A stretch of DNA of 47,018 nucleotides from Microbacteriaceae bacterium (GTDB lineage: Bacteria > Actinomycetota > Actinomycetes > Actinomycetales > Microbacteriaceae), in assembly GCA_025463565.1 (NCBI GenBank), contig JAODAT010000037.1, positions 1 through 47,018 on the forward strand, given 5' to 3'. Position 1 is the stretch's first letter, and every line of letters begins with the position of its first letter. The position numbers and the translations under genes were made by a program. Positions 8,206 to 15,598 of this stretch are shown piece by piece. The notes below the pieces were generated by a model that saw nothing but the letters and a program-made list of their open reading frames with translations, did not search any database and was not told the DNA's origin.

Positions 8206-8372
8206 TGGCCAAGGCACAGGATGTTCGTCCGATCATCAAGCTCCGCTCCACCGCCGGCACGGGTTACACCTACGTGACCAAGAAGAACCGTCGCAACGAC
8301 CCCGACCGTCTCGTACTCAAGAAGTACGACCCCATCGTGCGCCAGCACGTCGAATTCCGCGAGGAGCGCTAA
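8205..8372 (+). CDS. rpmG: Ribosomal protein L33 (bL33), zinc-free form
   Basis: The 55-residue protein has the typical L33 sequence ([29 protein letters not shown] in outline) and contains no cysteine at all, so it is the C-minus type. It starts with ATG at 8205, sharing one base with the rpmB stop, and ends 2 nt before rpsN. The cysteine-containing alternative L33, if present, lies elsewhere in the genome. Confidence 0.93.
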   Translation: MAKAQDVRPIIKLRSTAGTGYTYVTKKNRRNDPDRLVLKKYDPIVRQHVEFREER

Positions 8373-8374
8373 CC

Positions 8375-8680
8375 ATGGCGAAGAAGAGCAAGATCGCTGC
8401 CAACGAGCAGCGCAAGGTGATTGTCGCCCGGTACGCCACGAAGCGTCTCGAGCTGAAGAAGGCACTGGTCGACCCGACCTCCACCGACGAGCAGCGCGAG
8501 GCCGCCCGCCTCGGCCTGCAGAAGCTTCCCCGCGACGCTTCGCCGGTGCGCGTGCGTGGTCGCGACGCGATCGACGGCCGTCCGCGCGGCTTCCTCTCCC
8601 AGTTCGGCGTTTCGCGCGTTCGTTTCCGCGATATGGCGCACCGGGGCGAATTGCCCGGAATTACCAAGTCAAGCTGGTAA
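8375..8680 (+). CDS. rpsN: Ribosomal protein S14 (uS14), long zinc-free form
   Basis: The 101-residue S14 lacks the four zinc-binding cysteines of the short (about 61-residue) form and has the insertion seen in the long, zinc-independent type. The C-terminal signature [19 protein letters not shown] is diagnostic. The ATG at 8375 is 2 nt beyond the rpmG stop. It is the last gene of the rpmB-rpmG-rpsN operon; 82 nt then separate it from the HU gene. A zinc-requiring S14 copy would be expected in the spc ribosomal operon, outside this window. Confidence 0.94.
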   Translation: MAKKSKIAANEQRKVIVARYATKRLELKKALVDPTSTDEQREAARLGLQKLPRDASPVRVRGRDAIDGRPRGFLSQFGVSRVRFRDMAHRGELPGITKSSW

Positions 8681-8762
8681 ATTACAGGCGGCTTCGGGGA
8701 TAACACTCCGAGTCACGTGATCCACGCGGGTTCTGCACCGCACAACGTCCGAGGAGGACACA

Positions 8763-9050
8763 ATGGCTGACAAGTCACTAAACCGTACTGAGCTCGTAGC
8801 GGCAGTTGCCGCAGAGTCTGGCCAGAGCCAGGCCGCAGTGGGCGGCGTCCTCGACGCCCTCTTCAACACCCTGGCGACCTCGGTCTCCGAGGGCACCAAG
8901 GTCACCATCCCGGGCTGGCTCGCGGTCGAGCGCACCCACCGTGCCGCTCGCGCCGGTCGCAACCCGTCCACGGGTGAGGCCATCGAGATCAAGGCCGGAT
9001 ACGGCGTGAAGGTCAGCGCCGGCAGCAAGCTGAAGGCCGCTGCAAAATAG
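8763..9050 (+). CDS. HU-family nucleoid DNA-binding protein
   Basis: The 95-residue histone-like protein bends DNA and compacts the nucleoid as a dimer. The N-terminal helices (NRTELVAAVAAESGQSQ), the KVTIPGWL turn and the RNPSTGEAI arm with its conserved Pro are all present. It lacks the long Lys/Ala-rich C-terminal tail of mycobacterial HupB and is a short HU, with only LKAAAK at the end. A GAGGAGG Shine-Dalgarno precedes the ATG at 8763, and GATAAC at 8699 is a possible -10. The gene is followed by a 7-bp hairpin containing its own stop codon (9046-9062) and by a strong intrinsic terminator. Confidence 0.92.
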   Translation: MADKSLNRTELVAAVAAESGQSQAAVGGVLDALFNTLATSVSEGTKVTIPGWLAVERTHRAARAGRNPSTGEAIEIKAGYGVKVSAGSKLKAAAK

Positions 9051-9072
9051 GCTTCGCCTATTCAGTTTCATT

Positions 9073-9117
9073 CCGAGGGGGATGCCGACTAACCGTCGAC
9101 ATCCCCCTCGGTCTTTT
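9073..9117 (+). terminator. Strong intrinsic terminator after the HU gene
   Basis: A 12-bp perfect stem, CCGAGGGGGATG (9073-9084) with CATCCCCCTCGG (9100-9111), is extended inward by CGAC/GTCG and followed by TCTTTT. It separates the HU unit from the CopD/CtaG gene. Confidence 0.92.
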
Positions 9118-9133
9118 AACAGCGCAATGACCA

Positions 9134-9139
9134 TAGGGT
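9134..9139 (+). promoter_or_regulatory. Candidate leaderless -10 (TAGGGT) for the CopD/CtaG gene
   Basis: TAGGGT ends 7 nt before the GTG at 9147, which supports that start over the GTG at 9138 that overlaps the hexamer. Confidence 0.45.
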
Positions 9140-9146
9140 GGATGCC

Positions 9147-11117
9147 GTGCCCAGGCTCGTGAGGATCGCAGGTCCCGCCCTGCTGTTGATCGTCGCCTTT
9201 GCGGCGATGCTCTGGGCGATCGCTTTCGGAGGGGCTGCGGCACCCCAGCAGGTCTTCGACCCGGGAGCCGTCGTTCGATACGGCCTCATCATCTCGACGC
9301 TGTTCACGCAGCTGGGCATGTCGCTCACGCTGGGTTCGCTGGTGCTCGCGTGTATCGCTCTCAACCAGGGCCCCGAGTTCGGCAAAGCCCTCGACATCGC
9401 GTCAGGCGCGGCCGCGTTCTGGGCGATCTCCTCCGCGGTCACCGGGTTCTTCACGTTCATGAGCCTCTCCGATAAGCCGATCGCGTTCGACCAGGACTTC
9501 GGCAACATCCTCGGCCAGTTCTTGGTCGGCGGCGGTAATCAGACGATCGGCCCGTCCTGGCTCGCCACCACCCTCATCGCCGCGGTGGTGACCGTGCTGT
9601 GCTTCGCCGTGCGCAATCGCACGGCGCTCGTGCTGGTGACGATCTTCGCCGGCGTCGGCTTCGTGCCGATGGCGCTGCAGGGCCACTCGGCCGACGCGGC
9701 CGGGCATGACGCCGCGACGAGTTCGCTCGGCCTGCACGTCGTCTTCGCCGGCATCTGGCTCGGCGGCCTGCTCACTCTCGTGCTGCTGCGCAAGACCCTG
9801 CAGGCCGAGGGTCGAGTCGGCATCGTGCTGTCGCGCTACTCCACCCTTGCGCTGATCAGCTTCATCGTGGTGGCGTGCTCCGGCTATGTGAATGCCGCGC
9901 TGCGCGTCGGCACGCTGCCGCAGCTGCTCACCACATACGGCATCCTCGTACTGGTCAAGGTGATCGCACTCAGCGCACTCGGTCTGTTCGGGCTGGCGCA
10001 GCGCAGCCTGCTGGTGCGCAAGATGCAGGACGCGAAGAACGGCGGCTCGAAGTTCTTCTGGTGGATGGTCGCGGCCGAACTCGGATTCATGGGCCTGGCC
10101 TTCGGCGTGGCCGCCGCGCTCGCGAAGACGGCGACGCCGGTGTCCCAGGCCGCCGTGACGAACACGCCCGCCGCGTATCTCACCGGCGAACAGCTGCCAC
10201 CCGAACTCACCTTCGCGCGGTACTTCACCGAGTGGCGCTTCGACCTCATCTGGGTGCTCATCGTCGCCTTCCTGGCGTTCTTCTACGTCGCCGGTGTCGT
10301 GCGCCTGCATCGCCGCGGCGATCGCTGGCCGATCCACCGTACGGTGTTCTGGCTGCTCGGCCTGGCGCTGCTGTTCTACGTGACCAACGGCCCGGTCAAC
10401 GAGTATGAGCGTTACCTGTTCAGCGTGCACATGCTCGGGCACATGCTGCTCGGAATGCTGGTGCCGCTGCTTCTCGTACCTGCGGCGCCGATCACGCTGG
10501 CCCTCCGCACCATCGACAAACGCACGGACGGCAGCCGGGGCATGCGCGAGTGGATCATGATCGTGGTGCACTCGCCGGTCTCGCGGGTGCTTACCAACCC
10601 CATCGTGACGGCGATCATCTTCGCGGGTTCGCTGCTCGCGTTCTACTACACGCCGCTATTCAGCTGGGCCACGACCGACCACATCGGGCACGAGTGGATG
10701 ATCGTGCATTTCCTGATCGCCGGCTACCTCTTCGTGCAGTCGCTGATCGGGGTCGACCCCGTGCCGTATCGCGCGAGCTATCCGATTCGCCTCATCACGC
10801 TCTTCGCCACCATGGGCTTCCACGCGTTCTTCGGGGTCACTCTCACCACCAGCACCGGGCTGCTGCTCGCGAACTGGTACGGCGCGATGGGCCGGGTGTG
10901 GGGGCAGACTCCGCTCGGTGACCAGCAGACCGGCGGTGGCATCGCCCTGAGTGTCGCGGAGATCCCCACGGTCATCCTGGCGATCATCGTCGCGATCATG
11001 TGGGCGCGCAGCGACGAACGCGACGCGAAACGGCTCGACCGCAAGGCGGATCGTGACGGCGACGCCGACCTCGAGGCCTACAACCGCATGCTGGCGGGCC
11101 GGTCGCGCCAGGCCTGA
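9147..11117 (+). CDS. CopD / CtaG fusion: copper-related cytochrome oxidase assembly membrane protein
   Basis: The 656-residue polytopic membrane protein joins an N-terminal CopD-like half and a C-terminal CtaG (caa3-type) half. The first half has about eight helices, with GHSADAAGHDA and LGLHVVFAGIWLGGLL carrying the histidines typical of CopD. The second half, from about residue 355, contains HMLGHMLLGMLVPLLLV and DHIGHEWMIVHFLIAGYLF, conserved His-rich helices of CtaG involved in copper delivery to cytochrome c oxidase. The tail is charged and cytoplasmic (SDERDAKRLDRKADRDGD). The fused arrangement is common in actinobacteria. The start at GTG 9147 rests on the leaderless-type promoter; GTG 9138 is an alternative. 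It converges on the next gene with 22 nt between stops. Confidence 0.87.
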   Translation: MPRLVRIAGPALLLIVAFAAMLWAIAFGGAAAPQQVFDPGAVVRYGLIISTLFTQLGMSLTLGSLVLACIALNQGPEFGKALDIASGAAAFWAISSAVTGFFTFMSLSDKPIAFDQDFGNILGQFLVGGGNQTIGPSWLATTLIAAVVTVLCFAVRNRTALVLVTIFAGVGFVPMALQGHSADAAGHDAATSSLGLHVVFAGIWLGGLLTLVLLRKTLQAEGRVGIVLSRYSTLALISFIVVACSGYVNAALRVGTLPQLLTTYGILVLVKVIALSALGLFGLAQRSLLVRKMQDAKNGGSKFFWWMVAAELGFMGLAFGVAAALAKTATPVSQAAVTNTPAAYLTGEQLPPELTFARYFTEWRFDLIWVLIVAFLAFFYVAGVVRLHRRGDRWPIHRTVFWLLGLALLFYVTNGPVNEYERYLFSVHMLGHMLLGMLVPLLLVPAAPITLALRTIDKRTDGSRGMREWIMIVVHSPVSRVLTNPIVTAIIFAGSLLAFYYTPLFSWATTDHIGHEWMIVHFLIAGYLFVQSLIGVDPVPYRASYPIRLITLFATMGFHAFFGVTLTTSTGLLLANWYGAMGRVWGQTPLGDQQTGGGIALSVAEIPTVILAIIVAIMWARSDERDAKRLDRKADRDGDADLEAYNRMLAGRSRQA

Positions 11118-11139
11118 GCCGGCCTGGTACCAGACTGCG

Positions 11140-12111
11140 CTAGAACTGCCCGACCAGCAGCAGCGTTCCGTCGGCCTGGAAGGTGACGACGAAACTCACG
11201 TCGAACGGCACGTCCCGGTCGAAGGTCGACACGCTGCCGTCGAAGATCGACTGCACGGTGACCACCAGGTGGGCGGTCGCCGCGGTCGGGGGGATCGTCC
11301 AAGTGGCCGGCGCGTTACCGGGCGTGATCTGGATGACCGGGTCGGTCACCATCGACCAGGTCGGGGCATCCTGGATGCGGTCGGTGATCTCCTGGCCCAT
11401 CGGGCACCCGGTTGGCAGCAGCACCTTCTGCTTCACGCATTTCAGGAGGTACGCGTCGATCTCCTTCTGTGCCTCCTTCACGAAGGCGGTGTTCGCCTGC
11501 ACGTTCACGTTCGCGTCGACCCGTGAGCCCGGGGCGCTGACCATGCTGGTCTTGGTGGTCGCCGTGAGCCACTTCGACCGGTGGGAGAGCGCGAAGCCCG
11601 ACGGGACGAGCACGGAATAGCGGGTCGCGACATCCTGCCCGGCCTTCGGGCTGAGGTCGAAGCCGTTCGCGCTGAACGATCCGTCGTGCTGCGGGGTGAC
11701 CGACAGGGTCGCGATCGGGCTGGTGGAGAATCTCCAGGCCGAGAACAGTCCGAGGTTCGTTCCATCGCGCTGCACCGTGAACGATGACCTGCCGGCCTTC
11801 GTTCCGGCGCGATAGCTGTAGACGACGCGGTGACTGCCGTCGGCCGACGCGGTGTCGCTGACCAGGTGGATGTCGGTGAGGTCGCCCATCGCATCCGGCC
11901 TCAGCAGCGCCCGCGAACCGCCCGCGGGAACCGAGACGCCCGGTGTCGCCAGCGCACCGGCGACGTCGTGGCGAGCGAGCGTGTCGAGGTACGACGACAC
12001 GAACCCCGACGCGCTGTACACGGTGAGGTTGAGCACCAGCACGGTGCCGGCGAAGGCCAGCACCGCGATGCCAAGGGCAATGAGCCACGCCCTTGGTCTG
12101 CTGCGCTCCAT
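11140..12111 (-). CDS. Membrane-anchored extracytoplasmic protein of unknown function
   Basis: The 323-residue protein has one N-terminal membrane helix (about residues 10-32, LIALGIAVLAFAGTVLVLNLTVY) after a short basic segment, so the rest is probably outside. The outer part is beta-rich, with Ser/Thr- and Val-rich repeats of hydrophobic strands and a single Cys pair (KCVKQKVLLPTGCPMG), which could form a disulfide. No family is recognised. The ATG at 12111 is preferred because TAGGAT sits 6 nt upstream; a GTG six bases earlier (12117) is possible. It is divergent from the helicase gene and convergent with the CopD/CtaG gene. Confidence 0.75.
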   Translation of the reverse strand: MERSRPRAWLIALGIAVLAFAGTVLVLNLTVYSASGFVSSYLDTLARHDVAGALATPGVSVPAGGSRALLRPDAMGDLTDIHLVSDTASADGSHRVVYSYRAGTKAGRSSFTVQRDGTNLGLFSAWRFSTSPIATLSVTPQHDGSFSANGFDLSPKAGQDVATRYSVLVPSGFALSHRSKWLTATTKTSMVSAPGSRVDANVNVQANTAFVKEAQKEIDAYLLKCVKQKVLLPTGCPMGQEITDRIQDAPTWSMVTDPVIQITPGNAPATWTIPPTAATAHLVVTVQSIFDGSVSTFDRDVPFDVSFVVTFQADGTLLLVGQF

Positions 12112-12117
12112 CCCCAC

Positions 12118-12123
12118 ATCCTA
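12118..12123 (-). promoter_or_regulatory. Candidate leaderless -10 (TAGGAT) for the membrane-anchored unknown
   Basis: On the minus strand TAGGAT ends 6 nt before the ATG at 12111. Confidence 0.4.
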
Positions 12124-12179
12124 GGTCGCGGAGTGTCAACAACCCGCTGTGGCGAGCGGGCGCCCGAGGCACCGCTCGA

Positions 12180-12185
12180 TACAGT
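12180..12185 (+). promoter_or_regulatory. Candidate leaderless -10 (TACAGT) for the helicase gene
   Basis: TACAGT ends 6 nt before the GTG start at 12192, and no Shine-Dalgarno precedes that GTG. Confidence 0.45.
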
Positions 12186-12191
12186 TGATCG

Positions 12192-13490
12192 GTGAGCACG
12201 ATCACCCTCTCCGCCGAGCAGGCGGCCGTCTTCGAGGCGATCGAGAACTCGCGCGAAAACATGTTCGTGACCGGCCGCGCCGGCACCGGCAAGTCAACGC
12301 TGCTGAATCATCTCGCGTCGAACACGGCCAAGCAGGTGGTGATCTGCGCGCCCACCGGGGTGGCCGCGCTGAACGTGGGCGGCCAGACGATCCACTCCCT
12401 CTTCCGACTGCCCATCGGCGTGATCGCCGACCACACCATCGATCAGCTTCCCGCGCTCAAGAAGCTGCTGAACACCATCGACACCCTGGTGATCGACGAG
12501 GTGTCGATGGTGAACGCCGATCTGGTGGACGCGATCGACCGCAGCCTGCGCCAGGCCCGGCAGAAACCGAACGAGGCTTTCGGCGGCGTGCAGGTGGTGC
12601 TCTTCGGCGACCCGTACCAGCTCGCGCCCGTTCCAGGGGATGCCGACGAGCGCGCGTACTTCACCGACCAGTACCGGTCCATGTGGTTCTTCGACGCGAA
12701 GGTGTGGCAAGAGACCGACCTGCGCATCTTCGAGCTCACTCTCATCCACCGCCAGCACGAGGGCGAGTTCAAGTACCTGCTGAACGGCGTGCGGCACGGC
12801 CAGGTGACGGCCGAAATGGCGGCCCGGCTCAACGAGGTGGGCGCACGGCCGGCGCCCACCGACGGTGCGATCACCCTCGCCACTCGCAATGACACCGTGA
12901 ACCGCATCAACGCGACGCAGCTCGCTCGGCTGCCCGGCAAGTCGCTCACCGCGAAGGCAGAGATCACCGGCGACTTCGCCGGCCGCGCGTTCCCCGCGGA
13001 CGAGGAGCTGGAACTGAAAATCGGTGCGCGGGTGATGTTCCTGCGCAACGACAACTCGGGCGAGGGCGGCCAGCGCTGGGTGAACGGCACCGTCGGCACG
13101 GTCATCAAGATCGCCAACACCGTCTTCGTAGACGTCGACGGTGAAGTTCACGAAGTGCAGCCCGCCATCTGGGAGAAGTTCAAGTACACCTACTCCGCCG
13201 CGACCAAGCAGCTGAAGAAAGACATCGTGGCCGAGTTTCAGCAGTTTCCGCTGCGCCTGGCCTGGGCGGTCACCATCCACAAGTCACAGGGCAAGACCTA
13301 CGACCGGGCTATCGTCGACCTCGGCTCCGGCACCTTCAGCGCCGGGCAGACCTATGTGGCCCTCAGCCGCATCACCGCCCTGGACGGGCTCTACCTGACG
13401 CGCCCGCTGCGCCCAGGCGACATCCGTGTCGACCAGGACGTGCTGCGGTTCATGGAGGGCGCGACCGCGATCCCTGGCCTCAGCGCCTAA
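12192..13490 (+). CDS. Pif1/RecD-like superfamily 1 DNA helicase
   Basis: The 432-residue protein is a compact SF1B-type helicase. Walker A is GRAGTGKS (residues 28-35), motif II is VIDEVSM near residue 101, motif III is FGDPYQLAPVPG and the C-terminal motif is TIHKSQGKTYDRAIVDLG, followed by YVALSRITALDGLYL. These are the Pif1/RecD2 core elements. No N-terminal nuclease or extra DNA-binding domain is attached, making it shorter than RecD2 and much shorter than RecD. Pif1-like enzymes unwind 5' to 3' and resolve structured DNA such as G-quadruplexes. It stands alone as a transcription unit, and its TAA stop directly abuts a palindromic repeat shared with the convergent heme oxygenase gene. 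Confidence 0.85.
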   Translation: MSTITLSAEQAAVFEAIENSRENMFVTGRAGTGKSTLLNHLASNTAKQVVICAPTGVAALNVGGQTIHSLFRLPIGVIADHTIDQLPALKKLLNTIDTLVIDEVSMVNADLVDAIDRSLRQARQKPNEAFGGVQVVLFGDPYQLAPVPGDADERAYFTDQYRSMWFFDAKVWQETDLRIFELTLIHRQHEGEFKYLLNGVRHGQVTAEMAARLNEVGARPAPTDGAITLATRNDTVNRINATQLARLPGKSLTAKAEITGDFAGRAFPADEELELKIGARVMFLRNDNSGEGGQRWVNGTVGTVIKIANTVFVDVDGEVHEVQPAIWEKFKYTYSAATKQLKKDIVAEFQQFPLRLAWAVTIHKSQGKTYDRAIVDLGSGTFSAGQTYVALSRITALDGLYLTRPLRPGDIRVDQDVLRFMEGATAIPGLSA

Positions 13491-13560
13491 GCGGGTCGAG
13501 CTTGTCGAGACCTCACCGACGAGCTACCCGCTGGTGAGGTCTCGACAAGCTCGACCCGCT
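13490..13560. repeat. Palindromic repeat, inverted pair, between convergent stops
   Basis: Two copies of the window's dispersed repeat (core GTCGAGCTTGTCGAGAC) face each other. Perfect 28-bp arms span 13490-13517 and 13533-13560 around a 15-nt loop. The left arm begins at the last base of the helicase TAA and the right arm ends immediately before the heme oxygenase stop (13561-13563). The transcript from either side would fold into a very stable hairpin, so it may act as a bidirectional terminator or 3' stabiliser, although no T-run is seen. Confidence 0.9.
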
Positions 13561-14208
13561 CTAGGCGACGGCCTTCGCTCGCGAGAGGTCGACGAACAGC
13601 TCGGTGTTGAAACGGTAGGCGACGAGTACCTCGTCGATCACCCGGTCCTGCTCTTCGTCTGACCAGTCGACGGCATCCAGTTGGTCGCGGTAGGTCTCCT
13701 TGAACTGCTTCGGGCTCGCTATCTCGGCAAACAGGTAGAAGCCGACGCCGTTGGTCTGGAAGCCGAACTGCCGCTGCATCAGAGTGCGGATCACCTGGCC
13801 GCCCGACAGGTCGCCGAGGTACCGCGTGTAGTGGTGCGCGATGAAGCCGCCCGGCCAGGTGGCCGCGACCGTGTTCACGCGCTCGACGTATCGCGCGGTC
13901 GTGGGGAGCGGAGAGATCTGGTCGCGCCAGTCCGCCCCGATGAGAAATCCGAGGTCGGCCTCGATGGCCGGAAGACGCGTGAGTTGCGGTGAGATGAATC
14001 GCGCGGCGATCGGATCGCCGGCCATCCGCGCTGCGGCGGCCTCGAGCGCCTCGTAGATGAAGAAGTGCTGTGCCACTAGCGCGATGTAATCGTCGCGTGT
14101 GCCCTTGCCGGTCATGAGATCCGACATGAATCCGGCGCCTTCGCTCTCGCCGTGACCCGACCAGGTGCGCTCACGAAGGGCCTGCGAAAAGGGGATGGCG
14201 ACGGCCAT
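13561..14208 (-). CDS. hmuO: Heme oxygenase (biliverdin-producing)
   Basis: The 215-residue enzyme opens heme to biliverdin, CO and Fe2+ in the cytoplasm, releasing iron from imported heme. It resembles HmuO: the proximal heme ligand is His19 in the SGHGESEGAGFM segment, and the distal-helix glycine motif is GDLSGGQ (132-138), preceded by HHYTRYL. Length is normal for the family. A GGAGGG Shine-Dalgarno lies just before the ATG at 14208. TATAGT on the minus strand (14241-14246) is a good -10 and overlaps a DtxR/IdeR-like box, so expression should rise when iron is scarce. A DUF2470 protein, a domain linked to heme use, lies nearby on the same strand. Confidence 0.92.
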   Translation of the reverse strand: MAVAIPFSQALRERTWSGHGESEGAGFMSDLMTGKGTRDDYIALVAQHFFIYEALEAAAARMAGDPIAARFISPQLTRLPAIEADLGFLIGADWRDQISPLPTTARYVERVNTVAATWPGGFIAHHYTRYLGDLSGGQVIRTLMQRQFGFQTNGVGFYLFAEIASPKQFKETYRDQLDAVDWSDEEQDRVIDEVLVAYRFNTELFVDLSRAKAVA

Positions 14209-14227
14209 TGGCCCTCCGATCCGCTGG

Positions 14228-14246
14228 TTAGGTGACCCTAACTATA
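14228..14246. promoter_or_regulatory. DtxR/IdeR-type iron box before hmuO
   Basis: TTAGGTGACCCTAACTATA matches the 19-bp DtxR/IdeR consensus at about 15 positions, with the TTAGG and CTAAC half-sites intact. It lies 20 nt upstream of the hmuO start and overlaps the TATAGT -10 on the minus strand, the position expected for repression by iron-loaded DtxR/IdeR. Confidence 0.75.
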
Positions 14247-14251
14247 GCGGA

Positions 14252-14797
14252 TCAATGTCCGGCGTGACCGGTGCCGGTGAAGAAGTGTGCAGCGTGCGGG
14301 TCGACCGAACCGGCCGTTGTGAATGCGAGGGCCGGTGTGGTCATCGCCGCGACGATGAGGGCGCCGGCGAACATGCCGAGAAGGTAGCGGCCGGCACTTG
14401 CGGTCTTCGCCGAGCGCTTCTCGCGGCGCAGCACCGTGGTGATCGTGAGTGCAATGAAGAGTTCGAACACGGTGGCCACGAACATCGGGATGAAGTTGAA
14501 GTACGAGGTGACCTCGGGATTGTCGAGCACGGTGGCGAGAACGACGATCACGCTCCACAGCAGCACGGGTGCCATCGCCCCGATGCGTGCGGCACGCGGG
14601 AACAGCAGGCGGTCGCGGGCCAGCGTGAAGACACCCCAGGCGAACTCGACGACGCCGAGGATCACCAGCACGACGGCCAGGGGAGGAGGGGAGCTGATTA
14701 CGAGCGCCAGGTGGATCACCGCGGTGCCGATGGCGGCGAACGCCAGCCAGCCCCGCAGAACCTGAGACACGATCAGTCCCCTCTCCTCGGTCGTCAT
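14252..14797 (-). CDS. Four-helix membrane protein with His-rich tail, unknown function
   Basis: The 181-residue protein has about four predicted membrane helices: WLAFAAIGTAVIHLALVI, LAVVLVILGVVEFAWGVF, GAMAPVLLWSVIVVLATVL and FIPMFVATVFELFIALTI. A fifth hydrophobic stretch precedes the C-terminus, which ends in DPHAAHFFTGTGHAGH with four histidines in 16 residues, a possible metal- or heme-ligand cluster. No family is recognised. The ATG at 14797 is preferred; an upstream in-frame start at 14848 would run back into the preceding DUF4383 gene. It lies between hmuO and the DUF4383 and DUF2470 genes, all on the minus strand, so a link to iron or heme is possible by context only. Confidence 0.7.
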   Translation of the reverse strand: MTTEERGLIVSQVLRGWLAFAAIGTAVIHLALVISSPPPLAVVLVILGVVEFAWGVFTLARDRLLFPRAARIGAMAPVLLWSVIVVLATVLDNPEVTSYFNFIPMFVATVFELFIALTITTVLRREKRSAKTASAGRYLLGMFAGALIVAAMTTPALAFTTAGSVDPHAAHFFTGTGHAGH

Positions 14798-14810
14798 GAC
14801 GACACTAGCC

Positions 14811-15218
14811 TCAGGCGACGGCCGTGCGGGTGCGGCGATCTGCGGCAAGCCCGACGGCGAGCAGCAGGATCGCGGATGCGAAGTGCAGCACGTGGTCGGC
14901 CGAGTTCAGCGCCAGGATGTTGAACATCGTGTTGACGATGAACAGGCCCACGATGCCGAGCACGAGGTATGCGAGGCCGATGACGATGTTGACCGTCTTA
15001 GCCGCACGCACGTTCGAGAGACCGGCGATGAGCAACGCTGCTCCAATGATGAGATGAGCAACGTTGTGAAGCGGGTTCACCTCGAAGATGCCGAGCAGCA
15101 GGCCACCCTGCGTCGAGATGAAGCCCACGCCTGCGGTCGCCGTGAATCCGAGGATCCCGATGAGCAGGTAGACGGCGCCGAAGATGGTCGCCAGCAGACG
15201 GTTCGGTGACTTGGACAT
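14811..15218 (-). CDS. DUF4383-type membrane protein
   Basis: The 135-residue protein has four membrane helices and the pattern of the actinobacterial DUF4383 family: NRLLATIFGAVYLLIGILGF at the start, NPLHNVAHLIIGAALL in the middle with conserved Asn/His, and NSADHVLHFASAILLLAVGL near the end. Function of the family is unknown. A strong GGAGGA Shine-Dalgarno precedes the ATG at 15218, giving an unambiguous start. It is 13 nt upstream of the next minus-strand membrane protein gene, so the two are probably co-transcribed. Confidence 0.8.
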   Translation of the reverse strand: MSKSPNRLLATIFGAVYLLIGILGFTATAGVGFISTQGGLLLGIFEVNPLHNVAHLIIGAALLIAGLSNVRAAKTVNIVIGLAYLVLGIVGLFIVNTMFNILALNSADHVLHFASAILLLAVGLAADRRTRTAVA

Positions 15219-15278
15219 TTCGTTCCTCCTTGGAGTCCGGCGCTCGCCGGGCTTGGGAGGTATTCGTATCCAGCCAAC

Positions 15279-15554
15279 TCACGGTTTGGAGAGCCTGCGT
15301 TGCGCTTCTTCGTAGATGACGACGACCTCGCGCCGGATCTCCGGGCGTTCGGTGATCGGGGCCGACCAGGGGATGCGAAGTTCTGTGCCGCCGTCGTATT
15401 GCCAGTAGCCCGCCTCGCCGTCGAGCCCGGACATCCGTGAGGTCGTCGCGGACGGGTCGCCGAAGGCCCGCGCGATGCTGAGCGAGTCGGGCCCGTGGTC
15501 GCTGTTCATGTGGGCGAGCACGGCGGTCACGACGTCGTCGGGGAAGGTTGGCAC
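15279..15554 (-). CDS. DUF2470-domain protein
   Basis: The 91-residue protein is essentially one DUF2470 domain, seen by the DDVVTAVLAHMNSDHGPDSL motif near the N-terminus. In other proteins this domain is the C-terminal part of HugZ/HutZ-type heme-utilisation proteins, where it contributes to heme binding. Here it is free-standing, without the FMN-binding split-barrel. Its proximity to a DtxR-box-controlled heme oxygenase supports a role in heme handling, by inference. The GTG start at 15554 is preceded by TACCGT at 7 nt, a leaderless arrangement. It is divergent from the DinB-like gene. Confidence 0.75.
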   Translation of the reverse strand: MPTFPDDVVTAVLAHMNSDHGPDSLSIARAFGDPSATTSRMSGLDGEAGYWQYDGGTELRIPWSAPITERPEIRREVVVIYEEAQRRLSKP

Positions 15555-15561
15555 GAAATCT

Positions 15562-15567
15562 ACGGTA
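15562..15567 (-). promoter_or_regulatory. Candidate leaderless -10 (TACCGT) for the DUF2470 gene
   Basis: On the minus strand TACCGT ends 7 nt before the GTG at 15554. Confidence 0.35.
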
Positions 15568-15598
15568 GCGGGCGATCGCCGTGCTGCACGATGGAGGC

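Noticed and set aside
11118-11139. Terminator between the CopD/CtaG gene and the convergent unknown
   Set aside because: Only a 10-bp palindrome (CTGGTACCAG) without a loop or T-run is present.
12294-13280. Long open frame antisense to the helicase (328 codons)
   Set aside because: High-GC sequence gives long shadow frames. The translation is Val/Leu/Arg/His-rich with no recognisable domain, while the plus strand encodes a clear helicase.
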